NCBI GenBank assembly: GCA_949751835.1
Contig: CATKHK010000031.1
Coordinates: forward strand, 124,001 to 188,000
DNA from: Blepharisma japonicum
Lineage: Eukaryota; Ciliophora; Heterotrichea; Heterotrichida; Blepharismidae
Direction: 5' to 3'
DNA length: 64,000 nucleotides
Shown here: piece after piece, positions 21,955 through 33,392 of the stretch
Layout of the letters: the number at the start of each line of letters is the position of its first letter
Position numbering within the stretch: position 1 is the first letter of the stretch
The notes under the pieces: model-generated
The model's input: only the letters and a program-made list of their open reading frames with translations
What the model was told of the DNA's origin: nothing
Database searches by the model: none
Made by a program: the position numbers and the translations under genes

Positions 21955-23094
21955 ATTTATTAAGAAAAATTACTAATTATGCATTTTTAGATCGAAAGTC
22001 AATAAATTTTTGTTTGTGTAGAATTTTAATTTCAATTTATATATATTTTTGACCTGGTATCAAGAGTTAATATATTACATATTTTGTTAGTTATATGGCT
22101 AATTATTTCACTTAAACATACATGGCATTTTTTTCAGTTTTTGATTAAGAATTTTAAAATAAATTACCAAAGAGAGCAGTTCTAATTTATTTGGTCATAT
22201 TATTATATTTAAATAATTTTCTATCAATAGGTAGTCATTTTTACGGGTATGAGCCCTTCAGTTTAAAATGTTATTTATTATCACTATTTTTTATTGGGGA
22301 AATTTATATTAGTTTTAATTATTGATGAATTTCTATTTGTTTGAATAAATATTTTTATGCTCAAGAAATGATTTTTGAATATTTGTTTTTTCTAAAAATG
22401 CCTATACTCATCTTTATAATTCACATTCGCAAATAAAACTATTATTTATAAAAATCTTTACTATTAAAATATTAAGCATTTATATCTACTATATTTGATT
22501 GCTAAAACTCTATTAATTATATAAATATGATGCTGAATTAAATAAATATGACTGAATTTTCAGCAAAACAATAAATGATTAAAATAGTTATTTAAAAAAT
22601 AATAATAAATTTCAATTTGTTCTTACTATTTTGTTTTATTTCATGCAGTATATTCTATCATAAATGGGGCATCTAAATTTGTTTATCAAATAAAATTTGA
22701 TCTAATTAATTTAAGTTATAATTGATGTAGAGCCTAATGCAAAAAATATTCCTATTTCCTCCTTTAAGTATGCATTTAATATATTTATTTTGGAATAATA
22801 ATTATTCTGATCAGTTAATATCATATTTTGCAGAAAACTAATAGTAGGTTTGATAAATTGAAATAGAAAAATCAATACTATTCTTATCAGAAGAATTTTT
22901 CAAATTTAATTAAGGTCCATAATTAATTACCATAAAATCTCTAATGATGGGCACAATAAATTTTGCGCTGAAATTTCCATCTTTAAAATGGGAGGAAAGA
23001 AAATTAATTATAATTGTAAAAAGATATGATGTGAAATGAATTATTTTTTTGAGATATATTAATAACTAAGGCAAAATAAACACAATTATATAAT
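21955..23094. other. spacer between tandem channel genes
   Basis: About 1.1 kb, very AT-rich, promoter side of copy 1 and 3' side of copy 2. I see no coding-like frame, RNA gene or inverted-repeat element. Confidence 0.6.
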
Positions 23095-25230
23095 TTACAT
23101 ATCAAAATTGGTGCTCAGCTTTTTTTCAATAATGGTCCCAAGAGCTGTTCTTTTCTTCTTTATTTTTGGAGGTTTTACTGATATCAAAAGATCTCGGATA
23201 CTGTTTTCAATAGTAGAAACTTTAGTCTTCATATCTTCAAGCATATTAACATTTGACTGAACAGTATCTTCAATTACCCCAAGCCGATCCCGAATTACTA
23301 CAGTCGATACCTCTCTCAGTTGTCTATCAAAAATGCTCCCTTTTCCTTCCAAACGCTTCAGACTCCCTTCCACTTTTTTAATTTGCATCAATGAAATAAG
23401 TTCTTCTTTTGCTTTGACATTTCTCACTGCTCTTTCTCTTGCAACTTGTGTTAGATACTTCTTTTGGTCCGGAAAATCATCCAAAATATTAAGAAAATCA
23501 TGTTTCGTCAATACTAAAAATTCAGAATTTCCACAAGCTTGAGCATTGCTTTCTCTGACTGATATTTCAGTCAGAATTTCAATGTCACCCACATAGGAAC
23601 CTTTTAAAAATGATTTATAGCAGACTTCATTGCCTTCTAATACAAAATTCACTCTTCCTTTTGTGATGAAAAAAATCTCATCAGGGTAAGTTCCTTCTAA
23701 TCATAAATACTCTAAATCTTTAAGAAGTAAAGGCTTTAGAAGAGGCATTAAGGAGACTACAAAAGCGGGATCTTGGCTTTTGAAAAAAATTAGCGTTTTG
23801 ACGATACCATTGTACATTGTAGCACTTACCTCATATCGCAATGATTTTGGAAGCTCACTGAATAAAGAATGCTTGTCACTTCATACTGTTCCTACCTTAC
23901 TATTATTATATTTAATAATTTGCCTTATTCGATTTCTACAATCATCAGAGATCCCAGTTTCTAAGGCAAATTCATGGATTGCTGCTAGTTTTGAAGCTAA
24001 AATAGAATCTTTCGTGTCAATTGCTGTCAAAAATGAAGAGAGAGATCCAATTGTGAAAGAATAAAAACCTATCCCTATAAGCATCCAAATCATACTTAAA
24101 ATTTGTTCTAGCTCAGTTCTTCCTGAAATATCTCCATATCCTACAGTAGTAACAGTTGTCATAGCTCAATATATGCTTGCTATGTATTGTACATCAGCAC
24201 TATTATCTAAGTAGTTACATCTTACAACCCAAGTATCAGGTGAGAAATTATTTAGCCTTGCACAAAAAAATCATAAGCAACCTACTATATGAACACAAAG
24301 ACAAACCGAAAACAAAAATGTCAGGAGTTTATACACTCTTGAGTTCAACTGTAAGCAATCTTGGACTTTTTCGGCAAGATCATTCGTTTTGTAGTGTTTA
24401 ACAGCTTTAGCGATTCTTATAATTCTCAAAAGCTTGTAAAGTCTTGGAACTTTCATAAGCTTTACAAGATTATTTTGGTGTGCAGAAGAGCTCCCGTTAC
24501 CCCCTGTTCAATAATCAATTAAAGTATAAGGGACGCTTGAAGTGGCATCAATTATGAACCAACCTTTTAGATAGTTCAGCATAATATATTTTAAATCAGT
24601 ATGAAGGATTTCATCAGAACTATATACTCCACTTATAAAATTAAGCATGATATCTACTATGAATAGAAGATCAATTGAGATTTCTATAGAAGTCCAAACA
24701 TCAAAGAAAATGACATCTGAAAATGCTAGTCTAAATGGCATAACGACTGCAGTGTATATAAGAGTTATTGTTAGTAAAACATTTCAAGACCTTTTAAAAA
24801 CTCCACTTGGGTCTATTATGTATCAAGGAATATTTCTATCTTCTCCTTCCGTTTTTTTGAGTCTAAAATCTTCTTTCTTAGCAACTTTTTTCTTTAATAT
24901 TTTATCAAGATTTTGTTTAAATTTTTTATCTTGATCAAAAACCTCGTTTGAGGTCCCATAGAGCATAATTTCCTTTTTAAATTTCTCTATAGCTCGACTT
25001 ATTCTTATTTTGAAGAAGGCTCTTTTCCACAGATTTTTGGCATTTGAGGGGTTTCTAGGCGAAAATTCTGTCGCAGTAGTGACAAAGTTATAATCTTGAG
25101 AATGATTTTCGCTCATTGGAGATTTGGGCTTTAGTGATTCTTCCTCATAGGTTAGACAATCAAGTTCGGAAGTGTCTAGAGGGCTAAGGTATTTTTGAGG
25201 ATGTATAGAACTGACTCTGGGTTTTAGCAT
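23095..25230 (-). CDS. cyclic-nucleotide-gated-type K+ channel, copy 2
   Basis: 711 aa, close paralogue of the gene at 19834-21954 in the same orientation. The transmembrane core, the GYGD filter (same residue number, about 364) and the C-linker are nearly identical; the N-terminal 90 residues and the extreme C-terminus differ most (here ending KKLSTNFDM). UGA Trp codons occupy the same conserved places. The pair looks like a recent tandem duplication in which both copies stay open. Ciliates have many such channels; K+ conductances set membrane potential and swimming or contraction (family knowledge). Confidence 0.92.
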
Positions 25231-26070
25231 AATTATTGAGATAATTTATTGATGGTCTTATTTTATTTCGTTGAATAATTAAAAGCATGTGTAATGTAGA
25301 TGTTAATTTTAATTATGATATATAATTTTGTCATATGGATTGAGAGTTCTTTTATTAAAAATTTCATTATTCCAGCAGTAAAATTTCATATATATTATTT
25401 CTCTTAATACCCATGAGCTTTTTCCACTTTTAATTTTACATTTTAAAATTAATTATTAAAGAGCCATTTTAACTCCTTTCGAATTATTATTATTATTATC
25501 ATTTATATCCTCAAGTATTTTTTTATTCTTAGATTGCTACTTTTTCATCTTTTATCTAATATCTTATCTCCTCTCTTTAATATGCTAGTTTGCTTTAATG
25601 ATTTATATTTTTCTTATCTATTAACACTAATTTGTATTGTTTTCCATTTGATCTAAATTTCAAAATATGAATAAAAAAATTGAATTATAGACTTAAAAAG
25701 AATCTGATTTTTTAGAATTCTTAAAGTTAAAAATTTATTTAAGGATATGAAATTAAAGATGCCCATGCTAATGAAATACATTATATTTGATAAATAACTC
25801 TCAGCTGAGCAATAATGTCATTGCTTACCTTGAATAATTCTCATATTATATTTTTAGTAAAAAAGATTTCATTTAATTCAGAATTTTATTTAAAGCATTA
25901 TCGGAAAAAATCAGATCAAAAGATAATCTTATATCAGAAATTTCTGGATTTTCTTTTCTCAGAAATATCTTTCCATTTTATAGTGAAATCCCAAATTCTC
26001 ATTAAGATGAAAAATGCTATACCCTTAAAAAAAACTATGAGAAATGTATTATAATTAAAGATTTATATGA
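25231..26070. other. intergenic
   Basis: AT-rich, with runs of tta/att near 25480. A 79-codon plus-strand frame at 25815-26054 has no recognisable content and is not called. Confidence 0.55.
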
Positions 26071-26469
26071 TTAAACATCATTTTCTTCCATAGAACTGCT
26101 ATCATTAATCATTCCTTCAGGATTTTCTTTATACTCAAAAAGCCAACTACCAGTTGAAGCTTCAAGAGTTAAATTATTATGATTTCCATAAGCGTGGATT
26201 TTTTCTGCGCTTATGACATCGATTCCACCCAATGATGAGTTGATAATTGGGTAGATTATATTAATCATTGCTGAAAATGCGTTAGTTGATTTTGCGTTAT
26301 TATGATCATGATTGTGCTGCTGAGTTACAATGATTTCATCTGTTTCCCTGTTATAGGTTATACGTCTTTTGCAACTCCGCACTCCGCACCTGTAGTAAAT
26401 ATTATTCTTGTGCTTGGATTTGTAATGATAAGATTGGGAATTCATAGATAATTCTAAATATGATGTCAA
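26071..26469 (-). CDS. small FLYWCH-like zinc-finger protein
   Basis: 132 aa. Residues about 12-55 read YHYKSKHKNNIYYRC, then Cx4C, KRRITYNRETDEIIVTQ and HNHDH: the Cx4C...HxH zinc pattern of FLYWCH domains (WRKY/GCM1 fingers share the fold). Such domains occur in chromatin proteins and next to MULE transposases. The rest, including NNLTLEASTGSWLFEYKENP, I do not recognise. No transposase domain is attached, so it may be a free DNA-binding protein or a domesticated element gene. It lies immediately beside a LINE relic. Confidence 0.7.
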   Translation of the reverse strand: MTSYLELSMNSQSYHYKSKHKNNIYYRCGVRSCKRRITYNRETDEIIVTQQHNHDHNNAKSTNAFSAMINIIYPIINSSLGGIDVISAEKIHAYGNHNNLTLEASTGSWLFEYKENPEGMINDSSSMEENDV

Positions 26470-26489
26470 TAATGGACTGAAATTCTGGA

Positions 26490-28660
26490 TGGACTTTTAT
26501 TTTTATGGAGCTGTCGAAGAATAGAATTGTCACACTAAGAAGCAGAACTTCAACTCTTGGGACTTAGCGACAGCGTGACATTTTATAGCTTTGTAGTCCC
26601 AATCGAAACACTACCTGAAACATAAGATACTCATCTTTTTGGTAATTCGATAAAAGTTTATCTATCAAAATATATGGCCAAGCGTGACCAAAGAGAAAGA
26701 GCAGCTGAAAGGAGAGACTATACCCCACACCCATGCTAGCATTGGATATGCTGATAAACTTGGGTGAGGCACTAAGAGGCCAAAAACTGCCTTCTGGAGA
26801 TGGGATTGTAATACTTATTAATGGCCTAGCACGTGTGCGAATCTTGGAATAAGGAAAAATTACTATACAGCTTGAAGGTCAAAATAGACACATCCCAATA
26901 GGGCCGGTTATGAAAAGTGGAGAACTAAACTACCAGAGATATCTGCTCATGGTGGCGTTGCCAGTAGAGTTGGGAATGGAAGATGCTTTAGAGTACTTGA
27001 ATAGTAAGTGCAAGGTTGTAAAGGCGGTAGCTGATAACGCGGTCAAAGACAGAGAAACTCACTAAACAGTCCAATTTAATCAAAACTCACGGTGCAGGAT
27101 CTATGGAGAATTCTCCAAGTTGAGAATGCGATCGACCTACCTGAAGAGGTGACTATCAAAGGGAAAAAGTTCTTCTTAAGCCACTCGGCATCCCTCCTAA
27201 ATACCTTGGCAGAGGAAAACACAATGAAGATAAGTAGAAAAGAACGATGAAAAAAGCAAAATCAATACGTAGGTTCACTAGGGCCATGCTAATCATGGTG
27301 AAAAACCTTAAAATCACCAAAAAGGCATATATAGCTAGAATGTGTCTTGATCCAGCAGCATTGCATGCAAAGGGATGTGGACAGGAATGATGGGATGTCG
27401 CCTCAATGAGACAAGTGGAAATTGAGAGGATGCTGTTGCAAGAGCGATATTGCTTACACCGAAAGGGACAGCTAGAGAAACATCGACACTTGACCTAGGC
27501 TGAATTATCTTGAAAACCAGATGAGAATGCGTACGTTAATGTTCAGGAGAAATATGATGAGATCGGAAGAACTTCGATCGAAGTTAATATGAAAGCTCAA
27601 CAAACACAGCAAATTGAAATGAGAAGACAGATGCAATAATTATTGAGTAGAACTGAACTTGAATACATATAGCGACAAGCTGATAAAAAGAACTGAAGAG
27701 AAGGAATGAAGGACATACCGTATGACACCATCAAGAAAGCCAACCTTAAGGAGCCTATGACGAGTCTGGAGAGTGAAACACACAAGACAACTGAACTCTA
27801 CAGATGAGCATTAATGGGAGCGGAGATGACCTACACCCCAACTTTTGTCTACATGAATTCTAGTATGCAAGCAGCTATAGGCTTTATACACAAGCTGAGG
27901 GCTGTATTTAATAATAGAAATAGTTGTGCATTCAAAAGACATCTAGCCAATGATCTGCTATGCAGCAACTGCCAAGTAGAAGAAACGGAAGAGCATTTAC
28001 TGGTGCAATACTTAGTCTACGAAAAACTTAGAAGCCAACTGATGGTATCGCTAAATAAATCAATAAAACACATGGAGACAAAAAAGCGCTACAAGATGTG
28101 TAAATCACAGAGTATAAGCTATTACAGGTTGCAAAAAATATGGAACACACTGCACTGCAGACAGAGCATATGGGAAATCATACTGAACTGCAAGATGTGC
28201 AAATCACAGAGCACATGAAACCACAAATTGTCCAGTTGAAGGGCTACATGGTATTTGCACAAGGAGCTGACGATTGTAACACCAATAATGGAACTAAAAT
28301 TGGGTTGCAAGACATTATATTAAATAGCTGAAGATATGAAATAGTTGTGAAGGAATGGAGGGGTGCAGGTGGATATGAAGCTGTGCAGGAATTAGACGAA
28401 TACTGATGGACTATCTCATGAAGATATTTATGAACAGAGGACTCAGACATACAGAGAAAACGAAACAGAAGTGAAATCGGCATCAAGCAGCACAAGATCA
28501 CAGATTGATTGCTATGCGGTTCATAAGGATTGCTCGGCCACACTATGTGTGGCTAGATAATTAGAATTATAGAACTATAGAAATTCTGGAATAGATTGAA
28601 GAGCTGTTGAAAATACTCTCTGCTTGAATTATACTGAAAACTGAATAAAATGATTTCTTT
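26490..28660 (+). mobile_element. LINE-like retrotransposon relic, internally deleted
   Basis: Second, longer relic of the family at 6.5-7.6 kb. The 3' part (27280-28220) aligns with it: KNLKITKKAYIARM, MRQVEIERML, HRHLT-x-AELSW, then FVYMNSSMQAAIGFIHKLRAVF and the zinc knuckle CSNCQVEETEEH (final Cys replaced by Tyr). The 5' part (26733-27150) is another long frame with INGLARVRILE and YQRYLLMVALPVELGMEDALEYL, perhaps ORF1. The endonuclease and RT catalytic regions between them are missing. UGA must read Trp; UAA/UAG codons interrupt otherwise coherent frames. Short imperfect repeats follow near 28092-28215. Ends are approximate. Confidence 0.65.
28092..28215 (+). repeat. imperfect direct repeats in the LINE relic
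   Basis: caagatgtgYaaatcacagag occurs at about 28092 and 28191, with weaker related units (actgcactgcagacagagca) between. Such repeats can be part of a LINE tail. Confidence 0.55.
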
Positions 28661-29100
28661 TAACAGAAAGGAGAACGCTTCCACTTGCTAATTATTATAG
28701 TGGGGGGTATTTAAAGAAGTTTTAAATGGAAACTTTGATTATCGAGATTAAAAGATTGAAAATAGTGGAAATCTCAAAATCAGTTGGTATTTAGCTCAAA
28801 TGGGGCAAGTTTATCTTTATTTGTTCGTCAATGAGATCAGTATGCTAATTTAGACCAAAAAATTTTAATAAAGGTATAAGATATTTTGATGAGGATTTCA
28901 AAAAAAATTATTTATATTAAAGTATCCAGCTTATAGAATAAAGAAAAAGACATTAAATTGAGTTATTAACTAACTCCCATGGATAAAATAAAACTTACTT
29001 TTGGAAATTTAAATTAACCGAAATCAATCTTAAAATAAAATAGTTTACAAAACTTCTTGATGAAAATTGTTAGACAACAGCAAAAATTATGGAAAACTGA
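28661..29100. other. intergenic between LINE relics
   Basis: AT-rich, no coding frame. Contains a short ggggggt run near 28701. Confidence 0.5.
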
Positions 29101-29109
29101 TGCTTTTTT

Positions 29110-29460
29110 ATACTTAAATTATAAAAGGCAGCTGCCATAATGTTAACGCAGGAGCCAAGATCTCCTAGGATATTCAAGTACATTGCTATGACGCCAATTC
29201 AAGCTGGTAAAGTTGAGATAACTTGCTTGAGAAACTAGCTCGAATATCACCTGAGCTCCTAGTGCTATAAACAGCCAGAGCATCACTTGCTGTGATCGCT
29301 TCCTTTTTACATTGGAGCTCAAAGATCATGGGATCATGCCCTGGCCGACTCCATATTCAATTTGTACCTCCTTACACACTCTACCTACTGAGCAGGATAT
29401 AGTTAAAATACTCAGTTTTGAGGAATTAGTTTCTCTTAGTGAATGATCTAATATTTTTGT
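29110..29460 (-). mobile_element. possible LINE endonuclease-end fragment
   Basis: A GC-richer island in an AT-rich surround. On the minus strand one frame gives WSRPGHDPMIFELQ followed by KKEAITASDALAVYSTRSS and SFSSKLSQLYQLELAS, similar in style to the end of an AP-endonuclease domain (the SDHxPI region) and the linker to the RT of LINEs. UGA must read Trp and several UAA/UAG are in frame. A structured RNA is the alternative, but I matched no known one. Weak call. Confidence 0.3.
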
Positions 29461-29640
29461 ATGATTATATTTTGATTGTATTGCGCTTCTCTAGATTGTT
29501 ACAAGTTATAATTTTAATATCAGGAGCGATTTAGAGCTTCGAATTTTATTTACCAAAATTAAGATTATAAATAAGTTTAATGATGAAAAACTTAATATGC
29601 AAATTTTTTATTTAAGAAATATACAACCTTTTTGAAAAAT

Positions 29641-31866
29641 TTAAAGATTGAACATCATTTTTTGATCCAGGCTAAATTTATAGTATTTCTCATTCAAACT
29701 GCATCCTAAATATATGAATCCTTTATTATAAGTGCAGTAAGCTTGAGAAGGAGAATTATCTTTTATAATTGAACTATTTATTTGTTGCCATGCATTTTCA
29801 TTTCCAATTTCACTTTCATAGATTAAGCCTCTGCACTCAATCAAATATAATCTATTTGTGTATATCAGAATTTTTCTTTTTTCCTGTGCAAATTCAAAAG
29901 GAATTATTGTGAAGATGTTGTCTTCAATTAAATAGCGCAAAATATTGGATGAAATGCAGCAAGCAACTAAAATATTGTTATTAAATACAATAGAATGACC
30001 ACAAAAATCAGCTTTTGGCAGTGACTTTAATTTAATCCACCTATTTTCATCTAAATTAAAACTCTCTGATAGAGCTAGTGGAATACCTTTTTTATTTTTG
30101 CCTCCAAAGCAGTAAATTTTTCTTTTAAAATATATAGCTGAAGATCAGCACGAAGGCGTTCCAGATGGGAGAATTTGAATTCTGTAGTTTTCATCAATTT
30201 TTAATGATATGCCAGAAGCTGGACTATTGCCAAAGCAGAATAATTCTCCATTTGGAAGTTGAGCTATGCATGATCCTCAGTTTAATCGTTTTGGAGTATC
30301 CAATATTATAACTTCTTCACTATCATTTTCAGTGTTAAAAACTAATAGCTCAGTTTGATTATATACGTTCAAGCGAACTAGATAAAGAGACGTTTTTTTA
30401 TGATAAGCACCTATATAATCCTGATAAGCTTGAAAAACTGAGGGATTAAGAGGATTATTGCTTATTTCGTTATTATATCATGAACAAGTTCGCCTAAAAT
30501 CATGCTCTATTTTAGAAAAATTTGTTTCATTGGAGATTTTAGACTTTTTATGATTTAATTTTGATATTTCTAGATCCAGGCTTTCATTTGCTATGCTAAG
30601 TGGTTTTTCCTTAAAAAACGGAGGCTCTTTATTAGGATCTTCTTTTAATTCACTAATTTGAGATATAAATTCCTTTTCTTCGTTCTTATTTTCTTCAATT
30701 TTATTTTCACAATTATCAAAATTAATAGGGCTCCTTTTGGAATCAAAATGCCCTTTATTTGCATCTTCACTTATCTTTTGAAATTGGGAATTAAGTAAAT
30801 TCACTTCCTTTTTCATTTTTTCTTCTGTTTCTTGCTTTAAATCTTCAATTTCCTTTTTATTCTTCTCATTATTATTTATTCATGCTGAAAAAGAATCAAG
30901 TCTTTTATCTGTAATTAAATGCCTTTGATTGATATCTTCGGTGATCTTTTGAATCTGAGAATTAAGCAGCTTTGTTACTTCTTCTTTTTTTAGCCACGCT
31001 TCTTCTTTTCAATCTTCAAACTCTCTCTTATTCTCATTAACCTCATTCATAATTTCAGTTGAATATTCCTCAAGTTCTTTAATACCTTCATAATTTTCAT
31101 CGAAAGTTTTTTCTATGCTATAGAGCTTGCTATTAAGATGTTGGATTGTATCTTCAAGTTTAATGATAAGCGAATTTATTACTTCATATTTAAAATTTTG
31201 GGATTTTCTATTTTCTTCAGCTTCATTTCATTGATCAATCATATTGTTCTTTATTTCTGTAAGTTGATTGCTATTTGATGCAATATAATCTTCAAGCCTC
31301 TTTTCAATGCTACAGATTCCACTTTCAATTTTGGTTTCAATAAGCACGTTGATAAATTTCTTAATTTCATCACTTAATCCACAAAATAATTCAGAGCTGA
31401 AGAAAGAGTCTTGCTTTTTTGGGATCAGTTGTTTTAATTTCTCAATAGCTTCATCAGGGCACAAAAACAATAGTTTTACAATCGGATCTTGCTCAAATTT
31501 TGATAACTTTTTAACTTTTGAAATTTTCTCAAAGAAATCATTAATTTTCACTACTTCAGACTCTAGCTTTCTTAAGGAATCTTCAAGGCTATTCTCTGAA
31601 CTGCAAATATTACTGCTGAAAGAGGCTAAAATTTTTCCTTTATGCTCATCAAGCACCGCCTTTTCTTTTGTAAGGAGCTTAAGAATAGCATCTTTGGTTC
31701 CTTCACAGGGCTCCAAAAATACAGACTCAAAAGTATGAGTTCTATTTCTCAGTTCACAATGAGCCATAAAGTGTCCTTTGCAAGAGTAAGTCTCAGGAGA
31801 AGTGCATTGGCATACATATTCAACTTCAATATCGCAATTTGGATTGAAACATTGCTTAGTTTCCAT
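29641..31866 (-). CDS. B-box-like zinc, coiled-coil, kelch-like protein
   Basis: 741 aa. The N-terminal 50 residues carry a Cys/His zinc module (CFNPNCDIEVEYVCQC, CKGHFMAHCE) like the B-box-type domains common in ciliates. Residues 60-400 are coiled coil. The C-terminal 300 residues contain kelch-like blades: LFCFGNSPASG, IYCFGGKNKKG, ENRWIKLKSLP, GFIYLGCS. UGA reads Trp at about six places, including SCWSSAIYFKRK before a blade. Start chosen at 31866 (METKQCF), just before the first Cys; the frame is open 15 codons upstream. Similar proteins may be cytoskeletal or ubiquitin adaptors; no RING is present. Confidence 0.8.
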
Positions 31867-32029
31867 ATTTGGCGGGGTAAATAAATTTATATTAAAAATC
31901 ACAACTCTCAAATTAGCAATGAATATTTATTAATAGATTTTTATTAAGGATTATATATATGAATTAATTAAAGAATTCTCAAACACAAAATTTATATCAC
32001 GTCTAAACCTACTTACTAATCAATTAAGA

Positions 32030-32653
32030 TTATTGAGATTTTAGACGTTCAACTACCTTTGTGTAAAAGGCAACCCTTTCGATAATAACATGATTAATTA
32101 TCATCGTAGGAATATTACCTTTTGGATCTACCAATTCAACAACTGTTAAATTCGTCTTAGTCTGATCGCCTCCTACAGGCTGGAATAATTGAAGAGTGAA
32201 TGAAATTTTCGCCCTTACAAATCCTTCACCCAATGGATGCTCAAGCGGCGAGCTCGTTGTTAAAATCGCAAAAGTATTTTCATCTAATTGCTGCTTGCAA
32301 GTGTAAATATAAGCTTCTCTAGGAGAAACTGGGGTCATCGGTTTTGTTCTTTCTAATCTAAGTTTGCTTCCATCTTCAAAAGTTTGCAAAATTCTCATCT
32401 CGGCCATCATATCGTCCAGGGCAAGTTCCATTTCTTCCCAGTGGCTATAAGTATAATTTGCTGAAGCTTCGCATCGTCCATTGAAAAAACAATCAACTTT
32501 CAATGCATTTATTCCGCCTTCAGTTGTGATTTTGCTTACAGTTGCACTTTCGTCTGAAGTGACTTCTTGCCAGCTGCTGCGGTCATTAATAAGTTTGATA
32601 GCTTCTTCAAAAGCGGTGGCTGCTTTTTCTTGGAGTTTCTCGTAATCAGTCAT
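32030..32653 (-). CDS. START-domain lipid-transfer-like protein
   Basis: 207 aa, a START domain alone. Family landmarks: YEKLQEKAATAFEEAIKLI, WQEVTSDESATVSK, TKPMTPVSPREAYIY, LEHPLGEGFVRAKI, LVDPKGNIPTMIINHVIIERV with the C-terminal lid helix. START domains bind sterols, phospholipids or ceramide in a cavity under this helix; the ligand here is not predictable. No transmembrane segment or targeting signal seen. Single exon. Confidence 0.88.
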   Translation of the reverse strand: MTDYEKLQEKAATAFEEAIKLINDRSSWQEVTSDESATVSKITTEGGINALKVDCFFNGRCEASANYTYSHWEEMELALDDMMAEMRILQTFEDGSKLRLERTKPMTPVSPREAYIYTCKQQLDENTFAILTTSSPLEHPLGEGFVRAKISFTLQLFQPVGGDQTKTNLTVVELVDPKGNIPTMIINHVIIERVAFYTKVVERLKSQ

Positions 32654-32769
32654 TTATTATTTATTCAACTATCTTATAAAATATTAGGACTAGTTGATGC
32701 ATTTTGTTTTGTCACACCTAGCGTAACAATTTTCTATTTTTAAAAAATTATCCTTCTAATATTTTTTAC

Positions 32770-33294
32770 TTAGAAGTGAGATGTAGGGATATTCCTACGA
32801 TATGGGTCATTTCCATAGGTCCAGTCTTGAAGCTGTCCCCAAACTCCCTTATATGATCTCTGCGTGCCTCCGTAATGCCAATGTCCAGGCTCTTGAGGTC
32901 CAGGATATGCAGTTGGGTCATTATAAAGTCTTTTAAGTGCTAGCATTTCTTCTTTATCTTCAAAAAGTGCATCAACCAGCCATTCTTTCCTTTTTTGAGC
33001 TGCTAAAAATCTTCTGTCTTCAATAGCTTGTAAGAAAGGTATTGATTTTCTTTTGTATTCATAAAGAATGATTCTCCCTCTATCTCTTTCTGTTCTAGCT
33101 TTTTTAAATGAATACATTCCATAAAAGAAACAAGTCAAAAGGCATGCAAGAGAAAGCTTGCTTACAGTTCCAGGGATTCTTCTGCGGGCTGTCCAAAATA
33201 GCTGATGTCTGCGCTCATTATAGGCAGGGCCACGTGCTTTTCAATATGGGTTATGGTCCTTGTATTGATGGAAGATGCTGTCTTCTCCAGGCAT
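32770..33294 (-). CDS. single-helix membrane protein, possibly mitochondrial
   Basis: 174 aa, with ATG at 33294 and an in-frame UGA (NPYWKARG) near the start. A basic N-terminus with WTARRRIPGT is followed by one hydrophobic helix (LSLACLLTCFFYGMY, about residues 48-62), a long basic amphipathic region, and a Gly/Pro/Trp-rich end (PGPQEPGHWHYGG, GVWGQLQDWTYG). I do not recognise a family. Size, single helix and aromatic tail recall accessory subunits of mitochondrial respiratory complexes found only in ciliates, but that is inference. Confidence 0.75.
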
Positions 33295-33392
33295 ATTTTA
33301 TAAATAAGAAAGAAGAAATAAGGATAATTTAGTGTAAATATTGAAAAAACTAAAGATATACTTAAAGTAAGGCAGAAAATTTATATAATTAA

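Noticed and set aside
25815-26054. 79-codon plus-strand frame
   Set aside because: Composition is that of AT-rich spacer (Lys, Ile, Phe, Leu runs); no motif and no homology to anything known to me.
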